DNA of 64,000 bases from Schizochytrium sp. CCTCC M209059. Lineage: Eukaryota; Sar; Bigyra; Thraustochytrida; Thraustochytriidae. Location of the stretch: positions 1-64,000 of the forward strand of contig KN805410.1 in assembly GCA_000818945.1 (NCBI GenBank), read 5' to 3'. Below, piece by piece: positions 28,323-38,361 of the stretch (positions are counted from its first letter, which is position 1; each line of letters starts with the position of its first letter). The notes beneath the pieces were generated by a model that was not told where the DNA came from, ran no database searches, and worked only from the letters and a program-made list of their open reading frames with translations. The translations under genes were made by a program, and so were the position numbers.

Positions 28323-28362
28323 CTTTTATTTTATTTTATTTTATTTATTTTATTTTATTTTA
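28323..28362. repeat. (TTTTA)n pentanucleotide repeat
   Basis: About eight TTTTA units with one short unit, in otherwise GC-rich DNA. Confidence 0.9.
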
Positions 28363-28873
28363 AGTTTTGTTTTTAACGGGAGAAAGAAGCGCGGATATCC
28401 TCGACTTTGAAGGGGAGGGTGTCCCGCTGATGAGGGGGGAAGTGCGGCGCTGCGGGGACGCGATCCTGGAACCCTAGTCGCGGGAGCCGAAGCCCTTGCC
28501 GCGGCGTGCGCAACGCAAAGCGCACACCGTTTTGCTTTGGCCAAAGCCTTGTGCAGCGCACTGCAAGTGACGGGCCTTCTTCCCTTCTTTGTCATGGCCG
28601 GCGGCGATGGCGAGCGTGTTGATGATGATCGATGACGCGCGGGAGTGGGGGCCGGCGCGAGGGAGATCGCGACCCTTAGCCCCCACTCTTGACTTTATCA
28701 GGAGACGGCCAGGCCGGGCCCGGCTGGGCCCCGACGGTGCCACGACGGCGCCAAGTTTCTCAACGGATATACGAGCAGAAAGCAAGCAATTAGCAAGCGA
28801 ACAGCAAGCAAAGAGTAAGCAAAAAGCAGGTTTCCTCCGACAGAAAATAACGAAAGAAACAGAACAACGTTCG

Positions 28874-28908
28874 CATGGCATGGCATGGCATGGCATATCA
28901 TGGCATAG
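28874..28908. repeat. (TGGCA)n pentanucleotide repeat
   Basis: About six imperfect TGGCA units (one TATCA), about 200 bases upstream of the start of the C2-domain gene. Confidence 0.85.
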
Positions 28909-29101
28909 GTTCATGATCAGAGGAGACCGTTCGAGGTGGGGAAGACAGAGAGACAGGCAGACAGACACCAAGCCGCACGGCGTGCGCAGCAGCAAGGGCA
29001 CTAGCGCCCGCGCTCTGCTTTCGCCGAAAGGGAAACGCAACATCTCTGCTGGCGACTGGACGGAAGGGCGGCGCGGCGCGGCCTAGGTGCGCGCGTACAA
29101 C

Positions 29102-32100
29102 ATGAAGGTCCTCGTCCCGGGTGATTCCGGTTTCGCGTCCGCCGCAGATGGACCCAGGGCCTCGCCCTCTGTTGATGCAGAGTCTGTCGCAAAACTTCGT
29201 GAAGAAGTCGCAAGGCTTCGCGCAAAGGCCAAAAGGTATTCCTCACCATCCACGGCGTCAAGCCTGCCTCACGCAAAAACTCCACGCGCCGAATCAAGCT
29301 CTCCGAAAGCCTGCACAAAAAAATCGGGCAAACGGGTCCAGAGCGCTCGTAAGGCGCCCAAGCGCGGCAGCTCGCCCCCACTAGACTATATGCAGGACCG
29401 CGCGCTCGAGGAAGCCGTCCGTGACCTGGCCGAGGAAGTACACTTTAGCCAACGCGACCGTGACGATGCGGAAAACCTCCGCAAATTAGCATGGGGACTC
29501 AAGTACCGTCTCGATCGCACGGAAAGCGAAAAGGCCAAACTTGAGGCTGCGATAAAGGCCAAGGCAGCTCAGCTGCGTAAAGCGGAGAGCCAAGCCCGCA
29601 AAGCGAGGAAAGCCGCCAAGAACGCTTCGCCGGTCTCGAGACGAAGACCACGACATGTCGAGGTCCTTGCCGAAGCTCGCGCGCTCGAGCTCGACTATTT
29701 TGGCGACACCGGACAGCGTCGTCCTGGCGGCTATACCGGCATCTCCAGACGTGATCGTATGGCAATACGCGCACGAGTGAGAACCGCCGAAGAAGAGCGT
29801 CTCGCCGCAGAGTATGAATTCCAGCGACGCGAAGAAGCAATTGCCAAGGAAGAGGAGCGCCAGCGGCGTAAAGCAGAAAAGAGGCGTCGTCATCGTCGTC
29901 GACAACAGGAAATGCGTGAGCAGCGCTTGCGCGAACTTCATTTCGAGTATCAACAAGAGTGGAGCCAGGCTCTTGGCCGCGCGCACCCCTCGGCAGTGCG
30001 CTCAAGACCACTTTCTGCCCTTCCCGCAACGGTGACAAGCTTAACGAGCCCGATTGCTCTGGGACTAAGCGGGGATTTTGTCGTTTGCGTTGTCGGGACA
30101 CAACTGCACACCAAAATCGCAGCCCCCCAAGCTGAACTCTGTCTTCGCCTCACTCTGTTGCCCGAGGGTCAGGCTTATGTGTTTTCTGCGCCTTTCGAAG
30201 CCCATGCCCCGGCACGTTTCTCGCGCGTAGCGAGCCATCACGCCATGCAAGGACAAAACGCTCATTTGCGTCTCGAGCTTCACGACAGCCGCGCGCTGCT
30301 TGCAGCTGCAGAAACAGAAATTACGGATTGTGTTCAGATATCATCTCAGGGCGGGATGGCCGTCACGAAGCAGGTCATTCTCAGCAATAGTTTTGGCATC
30401 GTCCAGATTCAAGTTGCCTTCGAACCTGCTCTCAACTCCGTGCATGCGCCCGCACTACCAAGCGTAATGGGCGTTCAAGTTCAACACTCGCCTCTGGCGG
30501 CTCTCTCCCGCATTGACACAAGGCAAAACATATTCCATCGTCCAGGAACGCTCCGTGTACGTGTCGTTCGCGTCTCTCAAGTTCTACAGGAATTTCGGAA
30601 CGTAGCGTGTGCGGTCAGCGTAGTCCTTCTTCCTTGGGGCCATCTCGTTCATACATCTGCAAAGCCTCTCAGCCGCCATGAGGCAGCGTGGGCCGCAGCC
30701 GAAGCTACTTTCGATCTTCACTATCCGGGCGCTGTCCCAGAAGGGATGCGTCCGTCTCTTCAGATTCAGGTTGGGGAAGCAGGCGGTTCTGTAAACGCCT
30801 CTGCTGTAATTGAGCTCTTGCCATACCTCGGACAGGCCATGGAAACGCATCGTCTCAACGCGCAATTCGTCAATCATGCAGGTATTTTCGCGGGAAATGT
30901 CGAGTTGCATATTGCCTTTGCAGATGGCCCAGCCCAGCTCTCTCCCACCATGGACCCGCCGACGCCGTTATTTGGAGCAACTTCGCCTCCTCCGTCATCA
31001 CTCGCTTTGCGACCACCTGTATTCACCCAACATGCCCCGCCTGTCTTGACGCAACAAAGTTTTTCTGCGAATCCTTCTCCTCGTGGCTTGGAACAAGCGA
31101 AGTCCAAGAGCCCGAGCCCCATGGGTTTCGCCCGCGCGATGTTTTCAGGCAGCAAAGGCTCAACCTCTGCGAAAGTATCCGCGTCGACCATCACAACACC
31201 CCTGCCGCAAATGCCATCTACATCGCAAGCAATGCCTCGAGGACCCAGCGCCCCACCTGACGAGCGACAGGCCGAACAGTTTGCTCAAAAAGGCACGCTT
31301 TTTGTGGTTGTCTCCCATGCGAAAGGTCTCTTCAATACGCAGCATGTCATCAAACAGGACCCATATGTGCGTGCGGAACTTGCAGATGGAACAAATGGGC
31401 AAACCAAGGTCATTTCTCGCGGCGGTGTTGATCCGACCTGGGACACGCACGAAGGCACGATTGAGTTGCGATACAATGGCCTTGCAAAGGAAGCACTATG
31501 GCCATCGGTTGACCTCTTCGTGATGGACAAGGAAATGATGCGTGCGGATCAACATATTGGTCGAGCGCGTCTCTGGCTAACAGACCTTTCCCCCTCTGTC
31601 GTACGGCATGAGATTCCTCTGTCACACGAGGGTTCGGCAAAGTCGGGAGGAACAATCGTTCTTGAGACATGGTTCAGACCGGACGAGGCTCCGCATGTTT
31701 GGAGTGCCCAGCGTGGCGTTCTAACCGTGCAGGTTTCCTTGCCCGGCGTTCATCTGCGCGCCACATTGCTTCCATGGAACGACGCCGTCGAGTCTCAAGA
31801 TGGCCCTGTCCGGGTCGGTTATCCTGGTGCACCACCTGCAGGGGAGAGTCCGTGGATCCAAATCGAGGTGGCTGGAAAAGGATTCTGTAGTCTTCCTCTC
31901 ACCAAGAAGCTCTTTCAGCGCAAGCGGAGGCATTATGAAGTCACCCTCAAGACCAAAGATGGCCAAACTTCGGAGACGACCCGAGTGACACTTTCCTTTG
32001 AAGCAGCCACCACAGCTGCTCAGGAGGATGCGCATACGCTGCTGCGTCCTGTGGCGTCGCCCCGCTCAGCAGCGACCGAGGCTCCTACTACACTTAGTCC

Positions 32101-35008
32101 CCAAAACATATCCGTAGCCCAGCAATTGGTGCTGCAAGCCATCCCCGTTCGCGGTCGCGGTTTGCGCATTGTGCAGCACATCGGCAAGCAGGACCCCTTC
32201 GTCAAGCTCACGCATCTACGCACAAAGAAGAGCGTCAAGTGCGAATGCCACGCAAACGGAGGTTCTGACCCTTCCTGGGACATCGCGACCCATCAAGCAG
32301 ACCTTCGTCTCGCTCTTGATGCTGTCGATTTTTCAGGCCCAGAGCAAGTCCTCATTGAGGTTTTCGATGCTGAGCTCATCATGCAGCATCGTATGATTGG
32401 TAGCGCAGTGATCGATTTGTGGCAGGATGTCCTGCGTCATCCAAGTCACGGAACTGAAGTGCCCTTGAGCTTTCGCCTGCTGTGTCCAAAAGGTAGCGAT
32501 GCGGGTCTTTTGCAAATGCAAATGGCTCTGTACGATAGCACCGCATCCGAGGGACTTCAGCTGAGCCCGCGCTTGACAAAGCAACATATCATTTCCCGCG
32601 AAGTGGCTCCCACGGCCGCAGACGACAACACGCTTGGTGTGCCTGTCCGCTCGATCTGGATTCGTCTGGTCCAGGGTGAACTGGAGAGCCCTAAAACTCT
32701 TTTGGGAGGGTCCACCATGGTGTACGCCGTCTTTTCTTTCAAGTCATCCCGAAAACGATTCACCAAGCGCGCAAGCGCATCTACAGGGCATCCCTTGTGG
32801 CCTTCGGGCTCGGCGGATGTCTTTGTCGATGGGATCGACGCCGATGCAGGCGCGCTTGCAACTGAAACAGTGAACGTGACGCTCTATGCGAAGAGAATGC
32901 CGAGAGATAAGATTCTCGGAATCTGCGAGGTCCCTCTGTACGATATACCCTACGTGTACGAAGAAGAAATCGAGGACTTTTGCCAGGCTTCGAGACGTTG
33001 GATTGAAATCCGAGCTCCAAGAGATGGCGCAACATCGTCACCCCGAGCGCCAATCAGACTCCAAGTCAGCGTGCTCTTCCTGAAACCGCGTCCTGAGAGC
33101 GAGGCAGCTAAGCGCATTCAGGCTCTCCGCCGTAGACAAGTAGTGTGGCGAAAGGAAAGGGAATCGTCGCTGCAAAAAATTGCCGCAGCGAAGGAAATTC
33201 AACGGGTTCGTCGAGGCCTTATCGCGAGGCGCAAGGTCAATGAGTTGCGGCAAACAGAAGCAGAGCTGGAAATGCTCGATAGTTTTACGCGCCTGAATCT
33301 AGAGCGCGCGCAGGAGCGTATTGTTCGAGATACAGCGGCAGCTGTCAACATTCAGCGCTATGCTCGGGGTACGCTCGCGCGCAAACGTTATCGCATGGCC
33401 CGTACGACAAAGAGCGTCGTCTTGGTTCAATCTCTTGTTCGGGGGTTTCGACAGCGCAAAGCGTACCGCTTATTACGGAAACCCGTTCCTCGAGGTTCGC
33501 TTCGAGTGCGCGTGATTCGCGCCTTTGAATTGCGCAAGGCGCAATGGATTGGAAGACAAGACCCTTATGTCCGTCTTCTGCTGGAGCCGGGACACCACGA
33601 GAAGCAGACCAAGGTGCATAATAATGGAGGCCAAACTCCGAAATGGGACCAAATCCTCGACTTTGACTTTCCGCCTTCCGAAGACGCCTCTTGTCTCGAC
33701 CTTGCCATCAAGGTGTCTGTCTTTGACAAGACCATGCTGGGCAAAGACAAGCTCATTGGAACTTGCTCCACGTGGAACGCCTTTAAAGACCTTGTCTTTG
33801 CCAACGAAACGGTGCGCGACAAACAGTACTTTATCGAGCTTGACGAAAAGGGCACAGTCGAGGTGCGTGTTTCTTGGATTCCCGAATCTCATTTTCTCAA
33901 TGCGGTTGCGCGAATTCAGGCAATTCTGCGCGCCAAACTGGCCAAGGCACGCTACCAGGTCAAGCTCGCCGAGAGGGAGCAGGCAGTGGTGATTCAGCGG
34001 CAGGTCCGCGCGCATCTCGCCCGCAAAGAACTCCGTCGTCGACAGCGTCGTCTTCACCGCGACGCACGTCCGCATCCAGAAAGCCGCACGGATTCCTTGC
34101 AGGATGCAGGACGAGAATTCTTTGCGGCGCGGCGTATTCAGGCAGTGTATCGAGGAAAACAGTCGCGTCGATCGAGTTCGCTTGCGCTTGATCAGCGTCT
34201 GCGTTCGCGTCATCCAGGCAATTCATTCGATAGCAAGGTGAATAGCAGTTCCCGAGACTCTGTCCTTGTCGAGCTGCGCAGCGTCGACACAATTTCGCAC
34301 TTTCAGCGTCGCAACCAACGACGGCCAACGCTTTCCGTCTTTGCCAAAACTTTTGCGATCCGCGCAACCCTTCGTCCCAAGGGAACCTCTGCGACTTCGT
34401 CCATCATTAACCCGCAACACGTTCTTGATCATGAGATCCTTCACCTCGAGATTCCCGTGATTCGGTCCCCGACAGACTGGCCGACGCTTGAGGTTGAGCT
34501 GTTGCGTCCATCTTTACTTGGCACTTCTTTCTCGACACTTGCAAAGGCGGAGCTTCCTCTTCTCGACGAGATGCACAACAGAGGCAAGGCCATCCCGGTC
34601 GCCCTGGATTTGGTGGACACGCGCGGTGCCGTCTACGGCGTTCTCCATGCCTCGATTGCTTTCCACTACCACGGCGCAACGGAGGTCCCTCGCTTGGGAA
34701 TGCCGTCGGAAGAAGAGCATCAAACTTTGGGGGCTCTTTCGGACCAGGATTTGCAGGACGAGATCGAGCGCAAGATGGCTCACGACGCGTTGCGGGAAAA
34801 GCTCGCCTCGAGCTCGAGCTCTGACGATGAGACAGGCTTTGACGACTCTGACGACGACGATGATGACGACTCCGACGACGATGATGACGACGATGATGAC
34901 GACGATGATGACGACGATGATGACGACGATGACTCTGATTCAGAGTCAGAGCCGGAGTCAGCGCTGAACTCGAGTGGATCGTCTCCGCGAGAGGCCCTGC
35001 ACAAATAG
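29102..35008 (+). CDS. Giant multi-C2 and IQ-motif protein
   Basis: From ATG 29102 the protein is 1968 residues in one exon. Residues 15-310 are basic and coiled-coil (EEVARLRAKAKR, repeated RRKAEKRRRHRRRQQ). At least three canonical C2 domains follow, near residues 730-830 (HVIKQDPYVRAEL...WDTHEGTIEL), 1015-1115 (HIGKQDPFVKL...DPSWD) and 1464-1575 (WIGRQDPYVRLLL...PKWDQILDF). Each has an Asp in the first Ca-binding loop. Degenerate C2-like modules lie near 328, 481, 873 and 1179. IQ-type calmodulin-binding motifs are at about 1411-1445, 1601-1640 and 1675 (e.g. VNIQRYARGTLARKRYRM). A last C2-like module precedes a long poly-Asp/Ser tail (about 1910-1955). The likely role is Ca2+-dependent membrane tethering with calmodulin input; cytoskeletal or ciliary location is possible but unproven. 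Confidence 0.85.
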   Translation: MKVLVPGDSGFASAADGPRASPSVDAESVAKLREEVARLRAKAKRYSSPSTASSLPHAKTPRAESSSPKACTKKSGKRVQSARKAPKRGSSPPLDYMQDRALEEAVRDLAEEVHFSQRDRDDAENLRKLAWGLKYRLDRTESEKAKLEAAIKAKAAQLRKAESQARKARKAAKNASPVSRRRPRHVEVLAEARALELDYFGDTGQRRPGGYTGISRRDRMAIRARVRTAEEERLAAEYEFQRREEAIAKEEERQRRKAEKRRRHRRRQQEMREQRLRELHFEYQQEWSQALGRAHPSAVRSRPLSALPATVTSLTSPIALGLSGDFVVCVVGTQLHTKIAAPQAELCLRLTLLPEGQAYVFSAPFEAHAPARFSRVASHHAMQGQNAHLRLELHDSRALLAAAETEITDCVQISSQGGMAVTKQVILSNSFGIVQIQVAFEPALNSVHAPALPSVMGVQVQHSPLAALSRIDTRQNIFHRPGTLRVRVVRVSQVLQEFRNVACAVSVVLLPWGHLVHTSAKPLSRHEAAWAAAEATFDLHYPGAVPEGMRPSLQIQVGEAGGSVNASAVIELLPYLGQAMETHRLNAQFVNHAGIFAGNVELHIAFADGPAQLSPTMDPPTPLFGATSPPPSSLALRPPVFTQHAPPVLTQQSFSANPSPRGLEQAKSKSPSPMGFARAMFSGSKGSTSAKVSASTITTPLPQMPSTSQAMPRGPSAPPDERQAEQFAQKGTLFVVVSHAKGLFNTQHVIKQDPYVRAELADGTNGQTKVISRGGVDPTWDTHEGTIELRYNGLAKEALWPSVDLFVMDKEMMRADQHIGRARLWLTDLSPSVVRHEIPLSHEGSAKSGGTIVLETWFRPDEAPHVWSAQRGVLTVQVSLPGVHLRATLLPWNDAVESQDGPVRVGYPGAPPAGESPWIQIEVAGKGFCSLPLTKKLFQRKRRHYEVTLKTKDGQTSETTRVTLSFEAATTAAQEDAHTLLRPVASPRSAATEAPTTLSPQNISVAQQLVLQAIPVRGRGLRIVQHIGKQDPFVKLTHLRTKKSVKCECHANGGSDPSWDIATHQADLRLALDAVDFSGPEQVLIEVFDAELIMQHRMIGSAVIDLWQDVLRHPSHGTEVPLSFRLLCPKGSDAGLLQMQMALYDSTASEGLQLSPRLTKQHIISREVAPTAADDNTLGVPVRSIWIRLVQGELESPKTLLGGSTMVYAVFSFKSSRKRFTKRASASTGHPLWPSGSADVFVDGIDADAGALATETVNVTLYAKRMPRDKILGICEVPLYDIPYVYEEEIEDFCQASRRWIEIRAPRDGATSSPRAPIRLQVSVLFLKPRPESEAAKRIQALRRRQVVWRKERESSLQKIAAAKEIQRVRRGLIARRKVNELRQTEAELEMLDSFTRLNLERAQERIVRDTAAAVNIQRYARGTLARKRYRMARTTKSVVLVQSLVRGFRQRKAYRLLRKPVPRGSLRVRVIRAFELRKAQWIGRQDPYVRLLLEPGHHEKQTKVHNNGGQTPKWDQILDFDFPPSEDASCLDLAIKVSVFDKTMLGKDKLIGTCSTWNAFKDLVFANETVRDKQYFIELDEKGTVEVRVSWIPESHFLNAVARIQAILRAKLAKARYQVKLAEREQAVVIQRQVRAHLARKELRRRQRRLHRDARPHPESRTDSLQDAGREFFAARRIQAVYRGKQSRRSSSLALDQRLRSRHPGNSFDSKVNSSSRDSVLVELRSVDTISHFQRRNQRRPTLSVFAKTFAIRATLRPKGTSATSSIINPQHVLDHEILHLEIPVIRSPTDWPTLEVELLRPSLLGTSFSTLAKAELPLLDEMHNRGKAIPVALDLVDTRGAVYGVLHASIAFHYHGATEVPRLGMPSEEEHQTLGALSDQDLQDEIERKMAHDALREKLASSSSSDDETGFDDSDDDDDDDSDDDDDDDDDDDDDDDDDDDDSDSESEPESALNSSGSSPREALHK
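34854..34940. repeat. (GAC/GAT)n tract coding poly-Asp
   Basis: GAC/GAT triplets near the end of the C2 protein encode about 29 nearly uninterrupted Asp residues with a few Ser. They form an acidic tail that could bind Ca2+ or basic proteins. Confidence 0.9.
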
Positions 35009-35052
35009 GTATTCCTTGTCGACAATCAAATTCTTTTTTTTTTGTTTTACTG

Positions 35053-36102
35053 TCAGTGCTGCCTTTGCATTGTCGAAGCCTCTTCCGCCGATATTAATGA
35101 TTGAGACGGAAAGGCTGACGGAATTATGGCTAGACTGGAGCGAGAAGAGTCCACCGAGACTACTGATTCTCGTGGTTTGTGCAAGGTTCGTTCGAGCTCA
35201 CACCTCGCAAGTCGCTGCGCCTCTTGCTTTGCCTGCAGACGTCCAATGTGCTCCTGCTCGAGCTTTTCAAGCTTGCGAAGCTTACGGAGACGCCGTTTTC
35301 GCTCAATCTCTTCCTTGCGTAGTTTTTCTTGCAAGTCGTGCTGTACCTTAGCGTGCCGTTCAGCTTCGGCTTGCGCTTTGCTCAGACGAGCCGATTCTCT
35401 CATGGCTTTGATCTGCTCTCTTTTCGCAGCCACGGCTTCCTCTTCGGCTTGCTTTTGCTTGATCAGCGCTTGACGAATCTCTTGTTTCGACTCTTTGACA
35501 ACCCTTGCACTCTCTTTGCGCTGCACGCGCACAAGCGTTGCCGAGCGTGCTTTGGAAACACGATGGATCTGATTTTGCAATGCGTTCCGTTCCTGAATCG
35601 CTTTGCGCATCGAGCCCTCTGCATTTCCGCGCACTGTTCCCTGCTCATATTGCTTTGCACGCTGCATCGCTCGACGTTGCGTGACAATCTTAACATCTTG
35701 CTTTGCTTTGCGAATTTTTTGTTCTACCTTAGCCTCTTCGAGCTGCAAGAGTTTAATCCGGTTTTCGAGCTTTCGGCAGTCCACGTCAAGCGTCTTGGTT
35801 TCCCGTCGAGCTCCAGACAGCCTTCGAATGGTTTCTGGTTCCCCTGTCAAAGGTCGCTGCCGCGAGCGTAAGCCACGCCCTGGCACCGTCTGCGGGCGGG
35901 ACCCTTCGCTCGAGCGTTTACCGCGTCGCAAGGATCCTTTTCGAGTCCCAGGCGCACGCCTTGAGCGGTCTGCGCTCTCGTCGCCTCCCTCATCATTCTC
36001 CACTCTCTCGTCGTCCTCCGCCTTTTCGTCAACATCTTCTGCAAGCCTTTCCCGCGCGGAGAGGCTCGGCCACTCGAGGCCTTCGTGACCGAGGTGAAGC
36101 AT
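35053..36102 (-). CDS. Long coiled-coil protein, unknown
   Basis: The first ATG is at 36102, giving 349 residues. The frame is open further upstream to a GTG, and a possible acceptor (GCGCAG) sits just 5' of this ATG, so a first exon may be missing. Residues 1-100 are acidic then Arg/Ser-rich. Residues 110-310 are almost continuous charged coiled coil (KLENRIKLLQLEEAKVEQKI, KKQAEEEAVAAKREQIK, RKRRLRKLRKLEKLEQEHIG). The C-terminus is Ser-rich. The heptad layout resembles ciliary/centrosomal CCDC proteins, but nothing fixes the family. It is convergent with the C2/IQ gene, 44 bases apart. Confidence 0.7.
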   Translation of the reverse strand: MLHLGHEGLEWPSLSARERLAEDVDEKAEDDERVENDEGGDESADRSRRAPGTRKGSLRRGKRSSEGSRPQTVPGRGLRSRQRPLTGEPETIRRLSGARRETKTLDVDCRKLENRIKLLQLEEAKVEQKIRKAKQDVKIVTQRRAMQRAKQYEQGTVRGNAEGSMRKAIQERNALQNQIHRVSKARSATLVRVQRKESARVVKESKQEIRQALIKQKQAEEEAVAAKREQIKAMRESARLSKAQAEAERHAKVQHDLQEKLRKEEIERKRRLRKLRKLEKLEQEHIGRLQAKQEAQRLARCELERTLHKPRESVVSVDSSRSSLAIIPSAFPSQSLISAEEASTMQRQH

Positions 36103-36528
36103 ATCTGCGCGTTTGCTAACTCTTGTTGACTTATCGGAATGACCGCGCGAGACGTCCGCGGTCACCTCAAGCGTGAGCTTGCGCTTGAGCTTGAGCTTGC
36201 GCTTGGCCTTGAGTGCTCCGGACTTGCGCTGGCCGGGCCCTCCATCACTTGTCAGCCGGCCTGCTTTGCCTCACCTTGCATCGCCTTACCTCGCTCTTCT
36301 TACCTCGCTTTTCTTATCTCATGCAATGCCTTATTACCACATAGAGACCGTTCCCGAGAGAACGGCCTCCACAACGGATAGCTGAGCTGGGAGCAGCGCG
36401 TCTCTTGCCGCAGCGCGTGCAGCACGAATGAGTCAGACCGACAGGACAGCGCCACGAGCGGACAGACGCGGCGCGGGCTGCGCGGTCGCTGTCGCCCGCA
36501 AAGTAGAGGCTACGAAAGATTGGCGAAA
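36103..36528. promoter_or_regulatory. Divergent promoter region
   Basis: Between two divergent ATGs. It has GAGCTT/GCGCTT hexamer units (about 36175-36215) and TTACCTCGC units (about 36277-36312). No gene seen. Confidence 0.55.
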
Positions 36529-37812
36529 ATGGAAAAGATCGCCATGGAGGAGGAGCGACCGCGTGGCAAGTTCGCGCGAGTCGCCTCGCTATGGGATCTC
36601 GACAAGACGGCCAAAATTGGCGATAACCACGCTCTACTCGCGAAAAGACTCGCCGGAAGACCTGGAGAAGACCGGGACGCGGCATTGTTGGACGCTGCGC
36701 GCAGAGGTGCATCAGGAGTGGCCAAGAAACTCGGGCAGAATGGGGCCAATCCAAATGCTCGAGGGCCCCGTGGCCGCACTGCGCTTCATCTTGCCGCGCT
36801 CTCGGGAAATCTTGACACTGTTCGTGCCGTACTCGAAGAGGGTGCTGACAAGAGCATTTTAGACGATGCCAAGGCTGACGCTGCTGCTCTCGCACGGGCG
36901 ATTGGTAAACATCATATCGCGCATGTAATTGATGCTTGGTCTTCACCGTATGATGATCAGGTTTTCGGTTTCGGCGATGCGCAGGCTTTTGTAGAGCCGA
37001 GCGCTGCGCTCGCAACAAGAGATAACGTTCAACTTTTGGAAAGCGGAATTGCTCAGAAGCGGGCCGTCTTTGGAAGTCGTCATCCCGGTCTTGCTCCCAC
37101 GCTGTCAAAGCTTAGTCAGGCATATGAATTAGCAGGCCGTCTGAAAGAGTCTGCGCAAGCCCAGCTAGAGGCTTGCGAGCTTGCGCCAACGCCAGAGCGC
37201 TATTTCAGACTCGCTCGGGCACGAATGGCTATCCGGGAACCCAAGAAAGCGATTATTGCATGCGAGCAAGGTCTTTTGCTTGTCACGGAAAATTGTGATG
37301 CTGTGGCAGAAAGTGCTATGCGCCGACGGCTGTTGCTCGCACGAGGTGCTGCACAAGGTGCCGTTGGGGACTTTTGCGCCCAGGCAGACACCTACCGTCA
37401 AGTAGTAAGTCTCGCAGAAAGTAAGACAAGCAACAATGAAGACTTTTCGTTCGTGCGACCTCTTGTGGGTCTCGGTGAAGCGCTCGGGCGGCAGCGGGCA
37501 CATCGTGAGAGTGTTCAGATATTCACGAGAGCACTTCAAATTGCGGATCGGCATCTTCCCTCTGCACATCCTGATATTGGCGTCATCATGGAGCATCTCG
37601 CAAATGCGCTCACGGACGCGCACGAGTTTCATAAAGCGCAGGCTCTGTATCGGCGGGTCATGGAGATCCAGAGAGCCAACCGTCTTGACACGGGTGCGAC
37701 GCACGACCGCATGGCCACTAGCATTGTGCGGCAGCATAAATTCGCCAAAGACCAGCATCGCAAACGTCGCGTCGAGGCATCATCACGACGAAGAAGCCTG
37801 GTCAAGGGCTAG
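36529..37812 (+). CDS. Ankyrin-TPR protein
   Basis: From ATG 36529 the protein has 427 residues; an ATG at 36544 is equally possible. Residues 50-120 form two ankyrin repeats (DAALLDAARRGASGVAKKL; GRTALHLAALSGNLDTVRAV). Residues 180-400 read as tetratricopeptide-type helical pairs of the kinesin-light-chain kind: HPGLAPTLSKLSQAYELAGR, RPLVGLGEALGRQRAHRESV, HPDIGVIMEHLANALTDAHE. The tail is basic. No enzyme domain is visible, so this is probably a protein-binding adaptor. Kinesin-light-chain-like repeats usually begin HPxxA, as here. Its partner is unknown. Confidence 0.8.
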   Translation: MEKIAMEEERPRGKFARVASLWDLDKTAKIGDNHALLAKRLAGRPGEDRDAALLDAARRGASGVAKKLGQNGANPNARGPRGRTALHLAALSGNLDTVRAVLEEGADKSILDDAKADAAALARAIGKHHIAHVIDAWSSPYDDQVFGFGDAQAFVEPSAALATRDNVQLLESGIAQKRAVFGSRHPGLAPTLSKLSQAYELAGRLKESAQAQLEACELAPTPERYFRLARARMAIREPKKAIIACEQGLLLVTENCDAVAESAMRRRLLLARGAAQGAVGDFCAQADTYRQVVSLAESKTSNNEDFSFVRPLVGLGEALGRQRAHRESVQIFTRALQIADRHLPSAHPDIGVIMEHLANALTDAHEFHKAQALYRRVMEIQRANRLDTGATHDRMATSIVRQHKFAKDQHRKRRVEASSRRRSLVKG

Positions 37813-38361
37813 CCAAATCGTTTCCTTGCAATTGATTGCTACGATATATACAAGCCACGAAGTGACTTGGTGTCCACTAAAGCTGCGTTATGCAAAGCCT
37901 GCGCGTCTGAAGACCTCACGCTATACCTACCCAACTTTGGTCTTCTTATACAGCGTGCACATGTCCCTCCCAAATGATTCTTTTTGGCCTGTCGCAAGAA
38001 AGAAAGAAAGAAAGAAAGAAAACGTATTGTCTCCGAGCGAGCCTCCAAGGCGCACTGAAGTGACCAGAGTTCAAAAGCTGCGAGATTGGCCGCGCATAAT
38101 GCAAACAAACCTTGGAACCTTCCCCCTGCGTCTTGCGCGTCCGCGGGCTGCAGCTGGCCCTCCGCTGCGCGCGCGCAGGAGACGTGGCTCTGCAAAAGAG
38201 AGCAGCAGCGCGCTCGCACGAGCTTCCCACCTTGCCTCGCGCTGGCCGCAGACCGCAAGCGTCGAGAGTTGTGGCGGAGGATCTGCTCTTTCTCTTTTCT
38301 TGTGTGCCTGACCGATCTAACGACGAGGCTAACGACGACAAGGGCGACGAGGAGGTGAACC
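37813..38361. promoter_or_regulatory. Intergenic / promoter region of the Pol delta subunit gene
   Basis: 549 bases between same-strand genes, with a (GAAA)n tract at about 38000-38022 and GC-rich DNA near the downstream ATG. Minus-strand open frames here are low complexity. No gene seen. Confidence 0.55.

Larger units (their letters stand above)
27540..29101. other. Intergenic region with assembly gap and microsatellites
   Basis: It contains a CGGCG-rich run before an N gap (27939-28259), TTTTA units after it (about 28323-28362) and TGGCA units (28874-28908) close to the C2 gene. Open frames here are low complexity or cross the gap. I see no gene, but one could hide in the gap. Confidence 0.6.

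Noticed and set aside
27625..28363. Open frames across the N gap
   Set aside because: They consist largely of unknown residues and CGGCG-repeat translation.
29486..34783. Many antisense frames inside the C2/IQ gene
   Set aside because: Shadows of a strongly coding frame with recognisable domains on the plus strand.
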